A stretch of 64,000 nucleotides of DNA, from NCBI RefSeq assembly GCF_024105735.1, contig NZ_JAAAML010000001.1, positions 806,001 to 870,000 on the forward strand, given 5' to 3'. Below, piece after piece: positions 28,816 to 38,529 of this stretch (position 1 is the first letter of the stretch; every line of letters begins with the position of its first letter). A program made the position numbers and the translations under genes. This DNA comes from Parahoeflea alexandrii. Lineage in GTDB: Bacteria; Pseudomonadota; Alphaproteobacteria; Rhizobiales; Rhizobiaceae. The notes under the pieces were generated by a model. The model worked only from the letters and a program-made list of their open reading frames with translations, had not been told where the DNA came from and made no database searches.

Positions 28816-30648
28816 TCACATCGGCATGGTGGCGTTCTTGAGCCAGACCAGCGCCGGATCATCTGTCAGCAGCGGTGAGAGTTCGTTGAAAACGCGGGCG
28901 TGATAGGCGTTGAGCCACTCCAGCTCAACCGAATCCAGCAGTTCTGGCACGACCAGTCGCGTGTCGATGGGACACAGGGTCAGGGTCTCGAAGCCGAGCA
29001 TCGGCCTGTCGCCGCCGTCGATGGCCTGCGGCTCATGCACCACCACCAGGTTCTCGATGCGGATGCCGAAGGCGCCGTCACGGTAGTAGCCGGGTTCGTT
29101 GGACAGGATCATGCCGGGCAGCAGTTCCTGGGTTCCGCGCCGCGAGATCGATTGCGGGCCTTCATGCACGGAGAGATAGCTGCCGACGCCGTGACCGGTG
29201 CCATGGGCGAAATCGACGCCGGCCTTCCAAAGCGCGATGCGGGCAAAGGGATCTAGGTCGAGGCCGCGGGTGCCTGGAGGAAAGCGAAGCATGCTGATCG
29301 CGATCATGCCCTTGAGGACCAGCGTGAAAAACCGCTTCTGCTCATGGGGGACCTCGCCCACTGCAATGGTGCGGGTGATGTCGGTGGTGCCGGCGGTGTA
29401 CTGACCGCCCGAATCGATGAGCAGCATCTCGCCGGACTCGATCAGGCGGTTGGTGCGGGTGTTGACCCGGTAGTGGATGATCGCGGCATTGGGACCGCCG
29501 CCGGAGATCGTGTCGAAGGACAGCGCACGGAGTGGCATCTGCATGGCTTCGCCGGTCGACCTGCGGGCCTCCTCAAGCCGTGTGGCGGCCGTGATTTCGT
29601 CGATCGAGCCGGGCTCCTGGTCATCAAGCCAGGCCAGAAACCGCACCATCGCGGCGCCATCCTGCCGGTGTACGGACGCGCTGCCGGCAATCTCCGCCGC
29701 GTTCTTGCAGGCGCGGGGCAGGCGGGCGGGATCGGGGGCACTGAGCACCGATCCGCCGGACTGTTCGATCAGTAACGAGACCGCATGCGGTGCGACGGCG
29801 GGATCGATCATGATTCGCGCGCCGGATTTGCCGAGCGCCATCAGCGCATCGTCAAAGCCAGATGGCGGCTCGAGATCGGCAAGCTGGGTGAGATAGGCTT
29901 CCGGTTCGATGCCGGTCTTGCGCTTGTCGATGAACAGCTGAGGCCGGCCCGAAGCCGGGATGATGGCGCGCGACAGCGGGTGCGGTGTCGATGGCAGATC
30001 CTCGCCGCGGATGTTGAAGCTCCACGCAACGCTGGACGGGTCGGCAAGAACCAGAGCGTCGGCTCCTGCTTTGGCTGCGGCTTGAGCCATCATCGCCAGC
30101 TTCTCTCCGGCCGGCACGCCGGCCAGGTCCAGCGGCTGCAGCGACACTGCTCCCAGCGGCGGTTGCGGCCGGTCGTCCCAGATGGCGTCGACCGGATTGC
30201 GCGGCAGGAACACCAACTGTCCGTCGAGTGGTTTCAAGGCGTTTTCGAGGCGCAGCACCTCGCTTGTGGGCCAGGTCCAGGCGTCAATGCCGAGCCTGAG
30301 GCCGGGGTGGTCTGCTGCCTCGACAAACGCGGCAAGTGGCGTTGCGACGCCATCCTGGTAATCGAAGACCGAGGGGTCGGTCTGTGCGCGAACCTGGTTG
30401 GTGTAGCGTCCGTCGACAAAGATATGGGCCTTGTCCTGCAGCACCAGCACCGATCCGGCGGAGCCGGTGTAGCCGGTCAGCCAGGCCAGCCGCTCGGCGC
30501 AGGCGGGTACATATTCACCCAGATACTCGTCGGAGCGCGGCACCGCGACGGCGTTGACGCCCCAGTCGGCAAAACGGGCCCGCAGGCGGGCAACGCGCCC
30601 GGCCGCCTGGTCCGGGGAAGAGAGCACTTCAAAATTCTGAAACATCAT
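28816..30648 (-). CDS. pepP: Xaa-Pro aminopeptidase (aminopeptidase P, M24B)
   Basis: A 610-residue cytoplasmic metallopeptidase that removes an N-terminal residue before proline. It has two creatinase N-domains (residues ~1-310) and a pita-bread catalytic domain. Metal ligands visible: LLIDSGGQYTAGTTDITRT (two Asp), HGTGHGVGSYLSVHEGP (His), SNEPGYYR (Glu) and RIENL (Glu). The C-terminal peptidase_M24_C extension is present (LDSVELEWLNAYHARVF). The start is ATG 30648, with AGGA five bases upstream; ATG 30645 is next. The long form is the eukaryotic-like type common in alphaproteobacteria. It converges on azlD. Confidence 0.93.
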   Translation of the reverse strand: MMFQNFEVLSSPDQAAGRVARLRARFADWGVNAVAVPRSDEYLGEYVPACAERLAWLTGYTGSAGSVLVLQDKAHIFVDGRYTNQVRAQTDPSVFDYQDGVATPLAAFVEAADHPGLRLGIDAWTWPTSEVLRLENALKPLDGQLVFLPRNPVDAIWDDRPQPPLGAVSLQPLDLAGVPAGEKLAMMAQAAAKAGADALVLADPSSVAWSFNIRGEDLPSTPHPLSRAIIPASGRPQLFIDKRKTGIEPEAYLTQLADLEPPSGFDDALMALGKSGARIMIDPAVAPHAVSLLIEQSGGSVLSAPDPARLPRACKNAAEIAGSASVHRQDGAAMVRFLAWLDDQEPGSIDEITAATRLEEARRSTGEAMQMPLRALSFDTISGGGPNAAIIHYRVNTRTNRLIESGEMLLIDSGGQYTAGTTDITRTIAVGEVPHEQKRFFTLVLKGMIAISMLRFPPGTRGLDLDPFARIALWKAGVDFAHGTGHGVGSYLSVHEGPQSISRRGTQELLPGMILSNEPGYYRDGAFGIRIENLVVVHEPQAIDGGDRPMLGFETLTLCPIDTRLVVPELLDSVELEWLNAYHARVFNELSPLLTDDPALVWLKNATMPM

Positions 30649-30939
30649 GGGATTCCTGCAAGCCGTACCTTGGTTCTCCTTATAACAATCCCGGTCCGGA
30701 TTGGGAGGCTGGGAAACGGATTTGATCCGACAGGACAGACGGGCTGCCCGTAATCGTGCGCACAATCTCTGTGCGATGCAGTTTGCCGCCTAATTAGGCA
30801 GCAATTTGCATTGCTATTGGATTTGGTATGCGTCTTGTACATAGCTGCACTGCAACATAAGCTCTGCACATTCCGGGCGAAATCACTATCTTGGTTTGCA
30901 GGAGGACAGAACAATCACTTACCCAAAGGGGATTACCAA

Positions 30940-31113
30940 ATGTCCGTGAACATCTTTCAGAACGCCTTCGACCGTCTCGTCAGCGCCCGCGAACGCCAGG
31001 TTCGCCGTTATGTAAACGGTGCGCTGCTGGCAATGGACGACGCACAGCTCAAGTCGATCGGCCGCACCCGCGAAGAACTTCAGCGCGAAGGCGCCCAGGC
31101 GTACTTCTTCTAG
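30940..31113 (+). CDS. DUF1127 small protein
   Basis: A 57-residue protein with the DUF1127 core: RYVNGALLAMDDAQLKSIGRTREEL, that is, a basic helix followed by L-x-D-x-x-L-x-D/S-I-G-x-x-R-x-E. Several small DUF1127 proteins bind RNA or modulate phosphate, carbon or nitrogen control in alphaproteobacteria; this one has no known job. ATG 30940 follows AAAGGGGATT. The leader of ~290 bases on the plus strand should carry its promoter. A strong hairpin terminator follows 48 bases after the stop, so it is a single-gene transcript. Confidence 0.88.
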   Translation: MSVNIFQNAFDRLVSARERQVRRYVNGALLAMDDAQLKSIGRTREELQREGAQAYFF

Positions 31114-31160
31114 GCCTTGCCGGCTGCGCCATGACGGCGCCTTGAACCGAGACCAATGCA

Positions 31161-31191
31161 AACGGCTCCTTCGGGGGCCGTTCTTGTTTTT
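31161..31191 (+). terminator. Rho-independent terminator of the DUF1127 gene
   Basis: Nine-pair stem AACGGCTCC / GGGGCCGTT (one G-U pair) with a TTCG tetraloop, followed by CTTGTTTTT. A textbook intrinsic terminator for the plus-strand DUF1127 transcript. Confidence 0.88.
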
Positions 31192-31230
31192 GCGGGTTTG
31201 TTCTTGTGGAAACCGGTGATCGATTGCGCG

Positions 31231-32118
31231 TCAATTAAGGTGGATCGTTACCCAGCCATTGCGCCAGAGGGTTTTCACATGGCGTATGCCCTGGCCCCTG
31301 AAGGCTGCGAGAACCTGCCAGCGCTGGCTTGCCAGGATGCCTGACAGGATCACCGAGCCGCCGGGGGCGAGGTTGCGCTTGATATCGGGCGCCATGCGCA
31401 TCAGCGGCCGGGCGAGGATATTTGCGATGATCAGCCCGAACGGACCGGCATCGGAAAAGGCGGTCGAATGAAATCCGGTTGCGGTGACGCAGCGGATCTG
31501 GGCGGTCCGGTGGTTGTGGCGGACATTTTCGCGGGCGACGCGGGTGGCGACCGGGTCGATGTCGGTGGCCAGAACCCGGACCGGGCCGAGCTGGGCTGCG
31601 GCGAGGGCAAGAACTCCGGAACCGGTTCCCAGATCGAGCACTGCACCCGTCCCGCGCGGACCTTCGGGACGGGCACGCATGACCATCTCGATCATCTCGA
31701 GGCAGCCGGCGGTGGTGCCGTGATGACCGGTGCCAAAGGCCTGTCCGGCCTCAAGCTCGATGGCAAGATCATTGGGGCGCACTGCGTCTCGGTCATGCGA
31801 GCCGTGCACGAGAAAGCGCCCGGCACGCACAGGTTTGAGCCCTTCGAGCGATTTGGCGATCCAGTCGGTTTCGCCAAAGGCCTCGAGGTCGATCGTGGCA
31901 TCGGGAAACTCGTCGGCAATGCAGGCGGCAATCCGGTTTCGCAGGGTTTCGTCCGGCTCGCCGGGGGCGTAGACGGAAACCTCCCAGATCCCGGCGTCCT
32001 CGTCGATTTCCATGGTGGTCAGTGGTAGGCCTTCATCCTCGAAGGCCGCGTCGAGCAGATCCAGGCCGCGCTGTGCTCCGGCTTCGTCGGTGCGGAAATA
32101 GTATCTGTGGTCGCTCAC
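31231..32118 (-). CDS. prmA: Ribosomal protein L11 methyltransferase
   Basis: A 295-residue SAM-dependent enzyme that trimethylates lysines of ribosomal protein L11. The N-terminal substrate domain has LEAFGETDWIAKSLEGLKPVRAGRFLVHG. The catalytic domain has AFGTGHHGTTAGCLEMI, VLDLGTGSGVLALAAA and ANILARPL, the PrmA signatures. The start is GTG 32118, which overlaps the TGA of the upstream antiporter as GTGA, so the two are co-translated. Identification is firm. Confidence 0.95.
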   Translation of the reverse strand: MSDHRYYFRTDEAGAQRGLDLLDAAFEDEGLPLTTMEIDEDAGIWEVSVYAPGEPDETLRNRIAACIADEFPDATIDLEAFGETDWIAKSLEGLKPVRAGRFLVHGSHDRDAVRPNDLAIELEAGQAFGTGHHGTTAGCLEMIEMVMRARPEGPRGTGAVLDLGTGSGVLALAAAQLGPVRVLATDIDPVATRVARENVRHNHRTAQIRCVTATGFHSTAFSDAGPFGLIIANILARPLMRMAPDIKRNLAPGGSVILSGILASQRWQVLAAFRGQGIRHVKTLWRNGWVTIHLN

Positions 32119-33989
32119 GTCCGCTTCTTTCCTTCATCGGTTGCGGCCTGGGCGGCGGCCGTCTCCTCTGCCTTGCGGGTTGTCTTGCTGGCTGCCGCGG
32201 CGCGGGCTTCATCCTTTGGCTGGGCGAAGCTCAGGATCCTGTCATTCTGACCGGGCGAGTTTGATGCGGCGGTGGCAAACGAGATCGCACCCGAAGGCTT
32301 GACCCACAACAGGATCATGGCACCGTCGGGTCGGCTTGCCTTGTAGTCTTCCCAGCTGAACTCGTCGGTCAGACGGGTGAGCTGAAAGGTCCAGCCCTGC
32401 AGCAGTTTTTCCCGAAGATCGAGAAAACTGACCGGCTCCCTGGTCAGCGAGCGGCCGCCCAGCGTGAAACTTAGCGCCTGGCGGGCCTTTTCGTCGACAC
32501 GGCCAATCTGGAACACGTGGCTGCGGCCCAGTTCCGGACCGAAATCCGTGCAGACAAGCGCATTGTAGGCGTCGTTGTCGCCAGTGGCGATGAGGTTTGA
32601 AAACCGCTTCGGATCGATGCTGTGATGGGCCGCTTCGGACAGGACCTCGCCGAAATAGACCGGGATGTTGGCCAGTCGCGCCTCGGCGAGGTGGTTCCAG
32701 TTCTGGTCGGCAAGCATCACCGGCACATCGGCTTCCTTGAGCTTGACGGCGAGCGCTGTCGACCAGCGCGAACCACCGACAATCAGAATACCGGGCTTGG
32801 AGGCCTTCTTGAGGCCGAGAAAACTTGCCAGCGGCGCTAGTGTGAAGCCATGCAGCACGATGGTTGTGACCACCACGGCGAAGGTGAAGGCGACCATGCG
32901 GCCCGCGTCCTCGACGCCGACATCGGCCAGCAGCGTGCCGAAGAGACCCGAGACGGCAACAGCGACAACGCCGCGCGGCGCGATCCAGGCGCTGAGAAGG
33001 CGCTCCTGGAAAGTGGCTCCGGAGCCGATGGTGGCCAGCATGATGGCGACCGGACGGATGACGACAAGCAGGGCCGCGACAAACAGCGCGGCCCGCCAAT
33101 CGAGCGAGCGGATCTCGTCGAGACTGAGCGAGGCGGTGAGAATGATGAACACGCCGGAGACCAGCAGGGTGGTGATGGTTTCCTTGAAACGGCGCATGTC
33201 GGTGAGCGAGGCGATGCGGCTGTTGGCCAGCACGACGCCCATCACGGTCACTGTCAGAAGGCCGGATTCCTCAAGCACCGAATTGGTCGCGGCATAGACG
33301 GCCACCACGGAGGCGAGCAGCACAGGCGCCTTGAGAAATTCGGGAACATGGCCGCGCACGAAGGACCAGACGATGAGCTTGGCTGCGGCGAAACCCAGGC
33401 CGATGGCCGCAATGAAGCCGCCGCCCAAGAGCAGGATCAGGTTGTCAGCCTCGTGCAGGCCGATATAGACGAGGATGATCTCGAAGGCGACCACGGCGAA
33501 CAGGGCGCCGATCGGGTCGTTGACGATCGCTTCCCAGCGCAGCAGCGAGGCCGGGCGGGCATCAAGCTGGGCCTGGCGCAACAGCGGCATGATCACTGTC
33601 GGGCCGGTAACCACGAGAATGGCGCCGAGCACGATTGCCGTGGGCCAGCTCAGGCCGCCGATGTAGTGAGCGGCAAGCGCCGACATGCCCCAGGTCAGTG
33701 GTCCGGCATACATGATGATGCGGCGGACGGCGGTGGAGGTTTCGCGGATTTCCTTGAAATTGAGCGTCAACCCGCCTTCAAACAGGATGATCGCGACGGC
33801 GATCGAGACCATCGGCCGGTAGATCGAGCCGAAATCGGCGGCCGGATCGAGAAAACCGGTCGCCGGGCCGGCAATGAAACCGGCTGCCAGCAGCAAGACG
33901 ATGGCCGGAAGCTGCAGCCGCCAGGCAAACCATTGCGCGGCGATGCCGGCGGCTCCGATGACGGCAAGTTTGAGAACGATGTCGTCCAT
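32115..33989 (-). CDS. CPA1-type cation/proton antiporter with RCK domain
   Basis: A 624-residue membrane protein. Twelve or so helices fill residues 1-400 (AWRLQLPAIVLLLAAGFIAGPATGF, FEGGLTLNF, VVTGPTVIMPLL, EAIVNDPIGALFAVVAFEI), with the conserved Asp of the NDP motif. A cytosolic TrkA_N-like domain follows (ILIVGGSRWSTALAVKLKEADVPVMLADQNW ... NLIATGDNDAYNALVCTDFG), expected to bind a nucleotide and gate transport. The tail is Ala/Lys-rich. ATG 33989 follows AGAGGGGACA. It should exchange Na+ or K+ for H+. The stop overlaps prmA. Confidence 0.9.
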   Translation of the reverse strand: MDDIVLKLAVIGAAGIAAQWFAWRLQLPAIVLLLAAGFIAGPATGFLDPAADFGSIYRPMVSIAVAIILFEGGLTLNFKEIRETSTAVRRIIMYAGPLTWGMSALAAHYIGGLSWPTAIVLGAILVVTGPTVIMPLLRQAQLDARPASLLRWEAIVNDPIGALFAVVAFEIILVYIGLHEADNLILLLGGGFIAAIGLGFAAAKLIVWSFVRGHVPEFLKAPVLLASVVAVYAATNSVLEESGLLTVTVMGVVLANSRIASLTDMRRFKETITTLLVSGVFIILTASLSLDEIRSLDWRAALFVAALLVVIRPVAIMLATIGSGATFQERLLSAWIAPRGVVAVAVSGLFGTLLADVGVEDAGRMVAFTFAVVVTTIVLHGFTLAPLASFLGLKKASKPGILIVGGSRWSTALAVKLKEADVPVMLADQNWNHLAEARLANIPVYFGEVLSEAAHHSIDPKRFSNLIATGDNDAYNALVCTDFGPELGRSHVFQIGRVDEKARQALSFTLGGRSLTREPVSFLDLREKLLQGWTFQLTRLTDEFSWEDYKASRPDGAMILLWVKPSGAISFATAASNSPGQNDRILSFAQPKDEARAAAASKTTRKAEETAAAQAATDEGKKRT

Positions 33990-34022
33990 GTCTGTCCCCT
34001 CTGGCGCCGCCCCTGGCGCTGG

Positions 34023-34622
34023 TTACGGTTTGATCAGGTTCTCAAGCTTGGTTATGGCGATGTCGGGATTTTCGCCCCAGGCGATGGTTCCCTTGAAGCG
34101 GCCTTGTGGATCCAGCAGGAATACCGATGCGGTGTGATCCATTGTGTATTCGCCATCGGGGTCGGCCGCATCGATCGGCACCTTCTTGGCATAGACGTTG
34201 AATCCCTTGATAACGCCGGAAACGTCATCGGGTTCCCCCGAAATGCCGATGATCCGGTCGCTGACCCCTGAGACGTAGGATCCAAGCAGTTCAGGCGTGT
34301 CGCGCTCGGGATCGACGGTTATGAAATAGGCACCGATCTTGCCGCCATCCGGATCGACCTGCCTGAGCCACCCGTCGAGTTCGAACAGGGTGGTAGGGCA
34401 GATTTCGGGGCAATGGGTGAAGCCAAAAAAAATCGCCGTCGGGCGGCCGCGGAGAGCGGCCTCGGTAATGGGCTCACCGTTCTGATCGACAAGCTCGAAC
34501 GGCACGCCGTAGGGTTTGCCTGACAGTTCGTTTTCGGTCCGCTGCCATTCATAGGTCAACCAGCCGAGCGCCACAGCCATGGCCGCGACAAGAACCCAAA
34601 GGACAAGGCGTATGGTTTTCAT
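34023..34622 (-). CDS. SCO1/SenC family copper chaperone
   Basis: A 199-residue thioredoxin-fold protein anchored by one N-terminal helix (LVLWVLVAAMAVALGWLTY), with the domain in the periplasm. The copper ligands are present: the CxxxC motif in FGFTHCPEICPTTL and the distal His in DHTASVFL. It should help load copper into cytochrome c oxidase. ATG 34622 is preceded by GGAG seven bases upstream; a TTG one codon earlier is not needed. It lies just upstream of the antiporter but with a 33-base gap, so co-transcription is possible. Confidence 0.93.
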   Translation of the reverse strand: MKTIRLVLWVLVAAMAVALGWLTYEWQRTENELSGKPYGVPFELVDQNGEPITEAALRGRPTAIFFGFTHCPEICPTTLFELDGWLRQVDPDGGKIGAYFITVDPERDTPELLGSYVSGVSDRIIGISGEPDDVSGVIKGFNVYAKKVPIDAADPDGEYTMDHTASVFLLDPQGRFKGTIAWGENPDIAITKLENLIKP

Positions 34623-34710
34623 CAATGTCTCCAGTAAGGTTGCCGCAGGCTGGCGGCAGATGCCTTATGCAGTTGAATTGGCAAGTGGGCTTGAGCGTGC
34701 GCAATCTATA

Positions 34711-34902
34711 TCAGAGGCACCAGGCCAGACCATTGGCGGCAAACGCCTCGAGCAGGGCCGGTCCGTTTGACTGCCAGGCGGCAAAAACCAGACCTGTTGC
34801 CATCGCCGCAGCGACAAGGCCGAGTGCGCGGTAGACAAATACCCCGTTTGACCCGGTTCGGGTCTGATATGTTTGGCGCCTGAGCGCGGTGCGTGCGGTC
34901 AT
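34711..34902 (-). CDS. Small membrane protein (63 aa), hypothetical
   Basis: A 63-residue protein: a basic N-terminus (MTARTALRRQTYQTRTGSNG), one membrane helix (YRALGLVAAAMATGLVFAA) and a short tail ending LAWCL. ATG 34902 is used; GTG 34908 is two codons upstream. No strong ribosome site is seen. It precedes the SCO1 gene by 88 bases on the same strand, so it may be the first gene of that transcript. The amphipathic plus hydrophobic pattern supports a real gene, with moderate confidence. Confidence 0.45.
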   Translation of the reverse strand: MTARTALRRQTYQTRTGSNGVFVYRALGLVAAAMATGLVFAAWQSNGPALLEAFAANGLAWCL

Positions 34903-35172
34903 GTCCACTATTTAGAGCCGATCGTATCCGAAGGGAAGAGGTTTGATGGGTACCGAGACCGCGGCATCGACGCCGGCGCGAGCACCGGATCTGCAGTCTG
35001 TGGCTGGACTGCGCACCATTTCCGCTCGCATGTGTCCGGGCAAAATGTGATGACGCGGCCTGCGTCTTTCATTTGTCACGGCAAGAACCCATATCGGGAT
35101 GGTCATTTTACAGAACACGCTTCGTGGAACATCCCGCCTGCTGGCGCGTTTCACAGGCTAAGGAGAAAACAC

Positions 35173-35688
35173 ATGATCCACAGCACGCGCATCCGTTCAA
35201 CCCTGTCCGCCGGTCTGGTTGCTGCGAGCTGTCTCGTCGCGCCGATTCTAGCAAGCCCGGCGTCGGCCGAGCAGGTCGGAGAGGTCGGAGTTGACTGGCT
35301 CGGCAACGACATCCTGATCGATGCGGTGAGCGACCCCGAAGTTGCGGGGGTGACCTGCCACGTCGCCTATTTCGACCGCGGCGTCATCGACCGGTTGCAG
35401 AAGGGCAACTGGTTCGAGGACCCCTCCAACGCGTCGATTGCCTGCCGCCAGACCGGGGCGATCACCATCGGCGACATTGACCTCGACGAGGATGGCGACG
35501 TGGTCTTCAAGGAATCGCGCTCGCTGATCTGGAAGTCGCTCGTGGTGCGCCGGATCTACGACAAGGCCAACGACACGCTGATTTACCTGGTCAACTCGCA
35601 GCAGGTGCAGGACGGCTCGGCCAAGATGAATATCTCGACGGTGCCGCTCTACGGCCAGGACGTGACCTGGAGAAACGGCAAACCGTAA
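35173..35688 (+). CDS. creA: CreA family protein
   Basis: A 171-residue secreted protein. A signal peptide (SAGLVAASCLVAPILASPASA) precedes the CreA domain: VGEVGVDWLGNDILIDAVSDPEVAGVTCHVAYFDRG, NASIACRQTGAI, SRSLIWKSLVVRRIYDKANDTLIYL, and a pair of Cys likely forming a disulfide. The function of CreA is not established. ATG 35173 follows AAGGAGAAAA. It stands alone between the small membrane-protein gene and a P-type ATPase. Confidence 0.92.
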   Translation: MIHSTRIRSTLSAGLVAASCLVAPILASPASAEQVGEVGVDWLGNDILIDAVSDPEVAGVTCHVAYFDRGVIDRLQKGNWFEDPSNASIACRQTGAITIGDIDLDEDGDVVFKESRSLIWKSLVVRRIYDKANDTLIYLVNSQQVQDGSAKMNISTVPLYGQDVTWRNGKP

Positions 35689-35825
35689 GCCGTCTGCCTC
35701 CGGTTTGCGGGCACTTGATCTCGGTCATGCTGATGTGACGGGATTTGTGGTTCTGTTTGTCTGTCCATCGCGTTTCTTGCGCGGCGGGCGAGCAAACCGC
35801 ATCCGTTTCAAAGGCAGACGTTCAC

Positions 35826-38513
35826 GTGACAAAAGGCAGGCCTGAAAACCCGCATGCGCTTTCCGTGGCAGATGTCGCCGTCCGGCTGGAGACCGATCCC
35901 GAAGCAGGGCTGAGCCATCGGGACGCGGGTCAGCGGCTAAGCGCGCACGGTCCCAACCAATTGCGCCGCCAAAAGACCAAGAGCAGCCTTGCGATCCTCG
36001 CGCACCAGTTCAGCAGTGTCATCGTCTGGCTGCTGGCAGCGGCGGCGCTGATGTCCTTTCTGCTAGGTGACATTGCCGAAGGCGGCGCCATCATCGTGGT
36101 GCTGTTGCTTAACGGCGCCATCGGTTTTTTCACCGAGCTCCGGGCCGCGCGGTCGATGGAAGCGCTGATGCGCATCGCCGAGATCAAGACCAGGGTGCGG
36201 CGGGACGGGCAGCAGCGGATGATCGATGCGCACGGGCTCGTGCCGGGTGATGTCGTCATTCTCGAGGCGGGTGACGTGGTGACGGCGGACCTGCGGATCA
36301 GCCAGGCCTCCAATCTCCAGGCGGACGAATCGGTGCTGACGGGCGAATCTGTCCCGGTTCTCAAGGCCGAGACAGCGACGGACCGCGAAGCGGTTCTGGG
36401 CGACCGGACATCAATGGCGTTCAAGGGAACGGCAATTACGCAAGGGACCGGCGAGGGGCTGGTGGTGGCAACCGGAATGGCCACAGAGATCGGCCGGATC
36501 AGCGATCTCGTGCAAAGCGCGCAAAGCGAAGCGGCGCCGCTGGAGAGGCGGCTCGACAGGCTCGGCCACCGGCTGGTTTGGCTGACCTTCGTGCTTGCGG
36601 TGCTGACCATCAGCGCCGGCATTCTGCGCGGGCATGACGTGGTTGCGATGATCCAGACCGGCGTGGCGCTGGCGGTGGCGGCAGTGCCCGAGGGGCTGCC
36701 GGTGGTCGCCACGCTTAGTCTGGCGCGCGGCATGTGGCGGATGGCCCGGCGCAACGCGGTGATCACGCGGTTATCCTCGGTTGAAACGCTGGGTGCGACC
36801 ACGGTGATCCTGACCGACAAGACCGGGACGCTGACCGAAAACCGGATGACGGTGGTGGGTTACCTGGTCGAAGGGCGGGATGTTGGCCCTGAAGCTCATG
36901 GTGAAGGACACATCCTCAAAGCTGGCGATGCACGGCTCGATCCCGATGGAGACAAGGCGCTTGGCTGGGCGATCCGGATCGGCGCCCTGTGCACCAATGC
37001 GGAACTCGGTGATGGCGGGGAAGACGGGCATGCCGGCGATCCGATGGAGTTGGCATTGTTGCAGGCGGCAGTTCAAGCCGGGCTGTCCCAGTCCGAACTC
37101 CTCAAGGATTTTCCGGAAATCCGCGAGCATGCCTTCGATCCCGCCATACGGATGATGGCGACCGTCCATGAAGACGGGGATCGTTTCCTGATTGCGGTGA
37201 AGGGCGCGCCCGAGGCTGTCATCGACAGCGCCAAGTATGGTCTCGGCCCTGATGGTCCGCGCCCGCTGGATGCCGCCACCCGCAAAGCCTGGAAAGACCG
37301 GAGTTCGAAAGCCGCGCAAGCCGGGAACCGGCTATTGGGACTGGCGATGCAGCACACTGAAAGCGGCGAGGCGGACCCTTACGCCGGCCTCACCCTGGTT
37401 GGGCTGGTTTGTCTCAACGATCCGGTGCGCGGGGATGTGCCGCCGGCAATCCGTGCGAGCCGCGCTGCCGGTGTCCGGGTCATTATGCTGACCGGCGACC
37501 ACGCCGATACGGCTGCGGCGATCGCCCGGCAGGCGGGCCTCGGCGACGGTGATCTCAGCGTGATCGAAGGCCACGAGATCAGCGGCATCGATCCTGATGC
37601 GATCAGTGAAGAGACCCGGCAACGGGTGTTGTCGGCTGATGTGTTCGCGCGCGTTGCGCCGGAAACCAAGCTGGTGCTGGTGTCGATCTTTCAGAAAGCC
37701 GGTCACGTGGTGGCCATGACCGGCGATGGCGTCAATGACGCGCCGGCGCTCAAGCAGGCGGACATCGGTATCGCCATGGGCAAGCGCGGCACCCAGGTTG
37801 CCCAGGAAGCAGCCCACATGGTGCTGCGCGACGATCGCTTTGCCACCATCATCTCGGCAATGCGGCAGGGCCGGGTGATCTTCGACAACATCCGCAAATT
37901 CGTGGTCTACCTGATGTCGTGCAATGTCAGCGAGGTGCTGGTTGTCGGCCTTGCCGTCGGCATAGGCCTGCCGATGCCACTCTTGCCGCTGCAGATCCTG
38001 TTTCTGAACCTGGTCACCGATGTCTTTCCGGCGTTTGCGCTGGGGCTGGGGCGGGGCGACGGGGAGGTCATGCGCAAGCCGCCGCGCGATCCGAAGGAGC
38101 AGATCCTGGATCGCCTGCACTGGCGGCTCATCGCCGTGCTGGGGGCGCTGATCACCGTCGCCACGCTCGGCGCCTTCCTGCTGGCGCTCACTTGGCTGGC
38201 ATTGGCGCCCGTCGCGGCCGTGACCGTGGCATTCCTGACGCTGGCGCTGGCGCAATTGTGGAATGTGTTCAACATGCGCGATCCCGATGCCGGGCTCATC
38301 AGCAACGACGTGACCCGCAACGCTTACGTCTGGGGTGCAATCGTGCTGTGCCTCGGACTGATCGGCTTTGCGGTGGGGCTGCCAACGCTCGCGAACCTCC
38401 TCGGCCTGCCCTGGCCGGGCCCGCAAGGCCTGGCGCTGGCGGCCGTCGCAAGCCTGGTGCCACTGGTGCTCGGCCAGGCGTGGCTGGCGCTGACGGGGTA
38501 TATCGGGCGGTGA
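35826..38513 (+). CDS. P-type cation-transporting ATPase (P2 group)
   Basis: An 895-residue ion pump. The N-terminal cation-ATPase domain (NPHALSVADVAVRLETDPEAGLS) is followed by TGES in the actuator domain, PEGLPVVATL in helix 4, the phosphorylation motif DKTGTLTENR, and the hinge MTGDGVNDAPALKQADIGIAMG. Helices 5-10 form the C-terminal transport half. The PEGL motif and overall form resemble P2A Ca2+ pumps and Na+/K+-type bacterial pumps; the ion cannot be told from the sequence. The start is uncertain: GTG 35826 begins the conserved region, while the frame stays open to a TTG at 35745. Confidence 0.88.
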   Translation: MTKGRPENPHALSVADVAVRLETDPEAGLSHRDAGQRLSAHGPNQLRRQKTKSSLAILAHQFSSVIVWLLAAAALMSFLLGDIAEGGAIIVVLLLNGAIGFFTELRAARSMEALMRIAEIKTRVRRDGQQRMIDAHGLVPGDVVILEAGDVVTADLRISQASNLQADESVLTGESVPVLKAETATDREAVLGDRTSMAFKGTAITQGTGEGLVVATGMATEIGRISDLVQSAQSEAAPLERRLDRLGHRLVWLTFVLAVLTISAGILRGHDVVAMIQTGVALAVAAVPEGLPVVATLSLARGMWRMARRNAVITRLSSVETLGATTVILTDKTGTLTENRMTVVGYLVEGRDVGPEAHGEGHILKAGDARLDPDGDKALGWAIRIGALCTNAELGDGGEDGHAGDPMELALLQAAVQAGLSQSELLKDFPEIREHAFDPAIRMMATVHEDGDRFLIAVKGAPEAVIDSAKYGLGPDGPRPLDAATRKAWKDRSSKAAQAGNRLLGLAMQHTESGEADPYAGLTLVGLVCLNDPVRGDVPPAIRASRAAGVRVIMLTGDHADTAAAIARQAGLGDGDLSVIEGHEISGIDPDAISEETRQRVLSADVFARVAPETKLVLVSIFQKAGHVVAMTGDGVNDAPALKQADIGIAMGKRGTQVAQEAAHMVLRDDRFATIISAMRQGRVIFDNIRKFVVYLMSCNVSEVLVVGLAVGIGLPMPLLPLQILFLNLVTDVFPAFALGLGRGDGEVMRKPPRDPKEQILDRLHWRLIAVLGALITVATLGAFLLALTWLALAPVAAVTVAFLTLALAQLWNVFNMRDPDAGLISNDVTRNAYVWGAIVLCLGLIGFAVGLPTLANLLGLPWPGPQGLALAAVASLVPLVLGQAWLALTGYIGR

Positions 38514-38529
38514 GAGCAGGGATTGATGC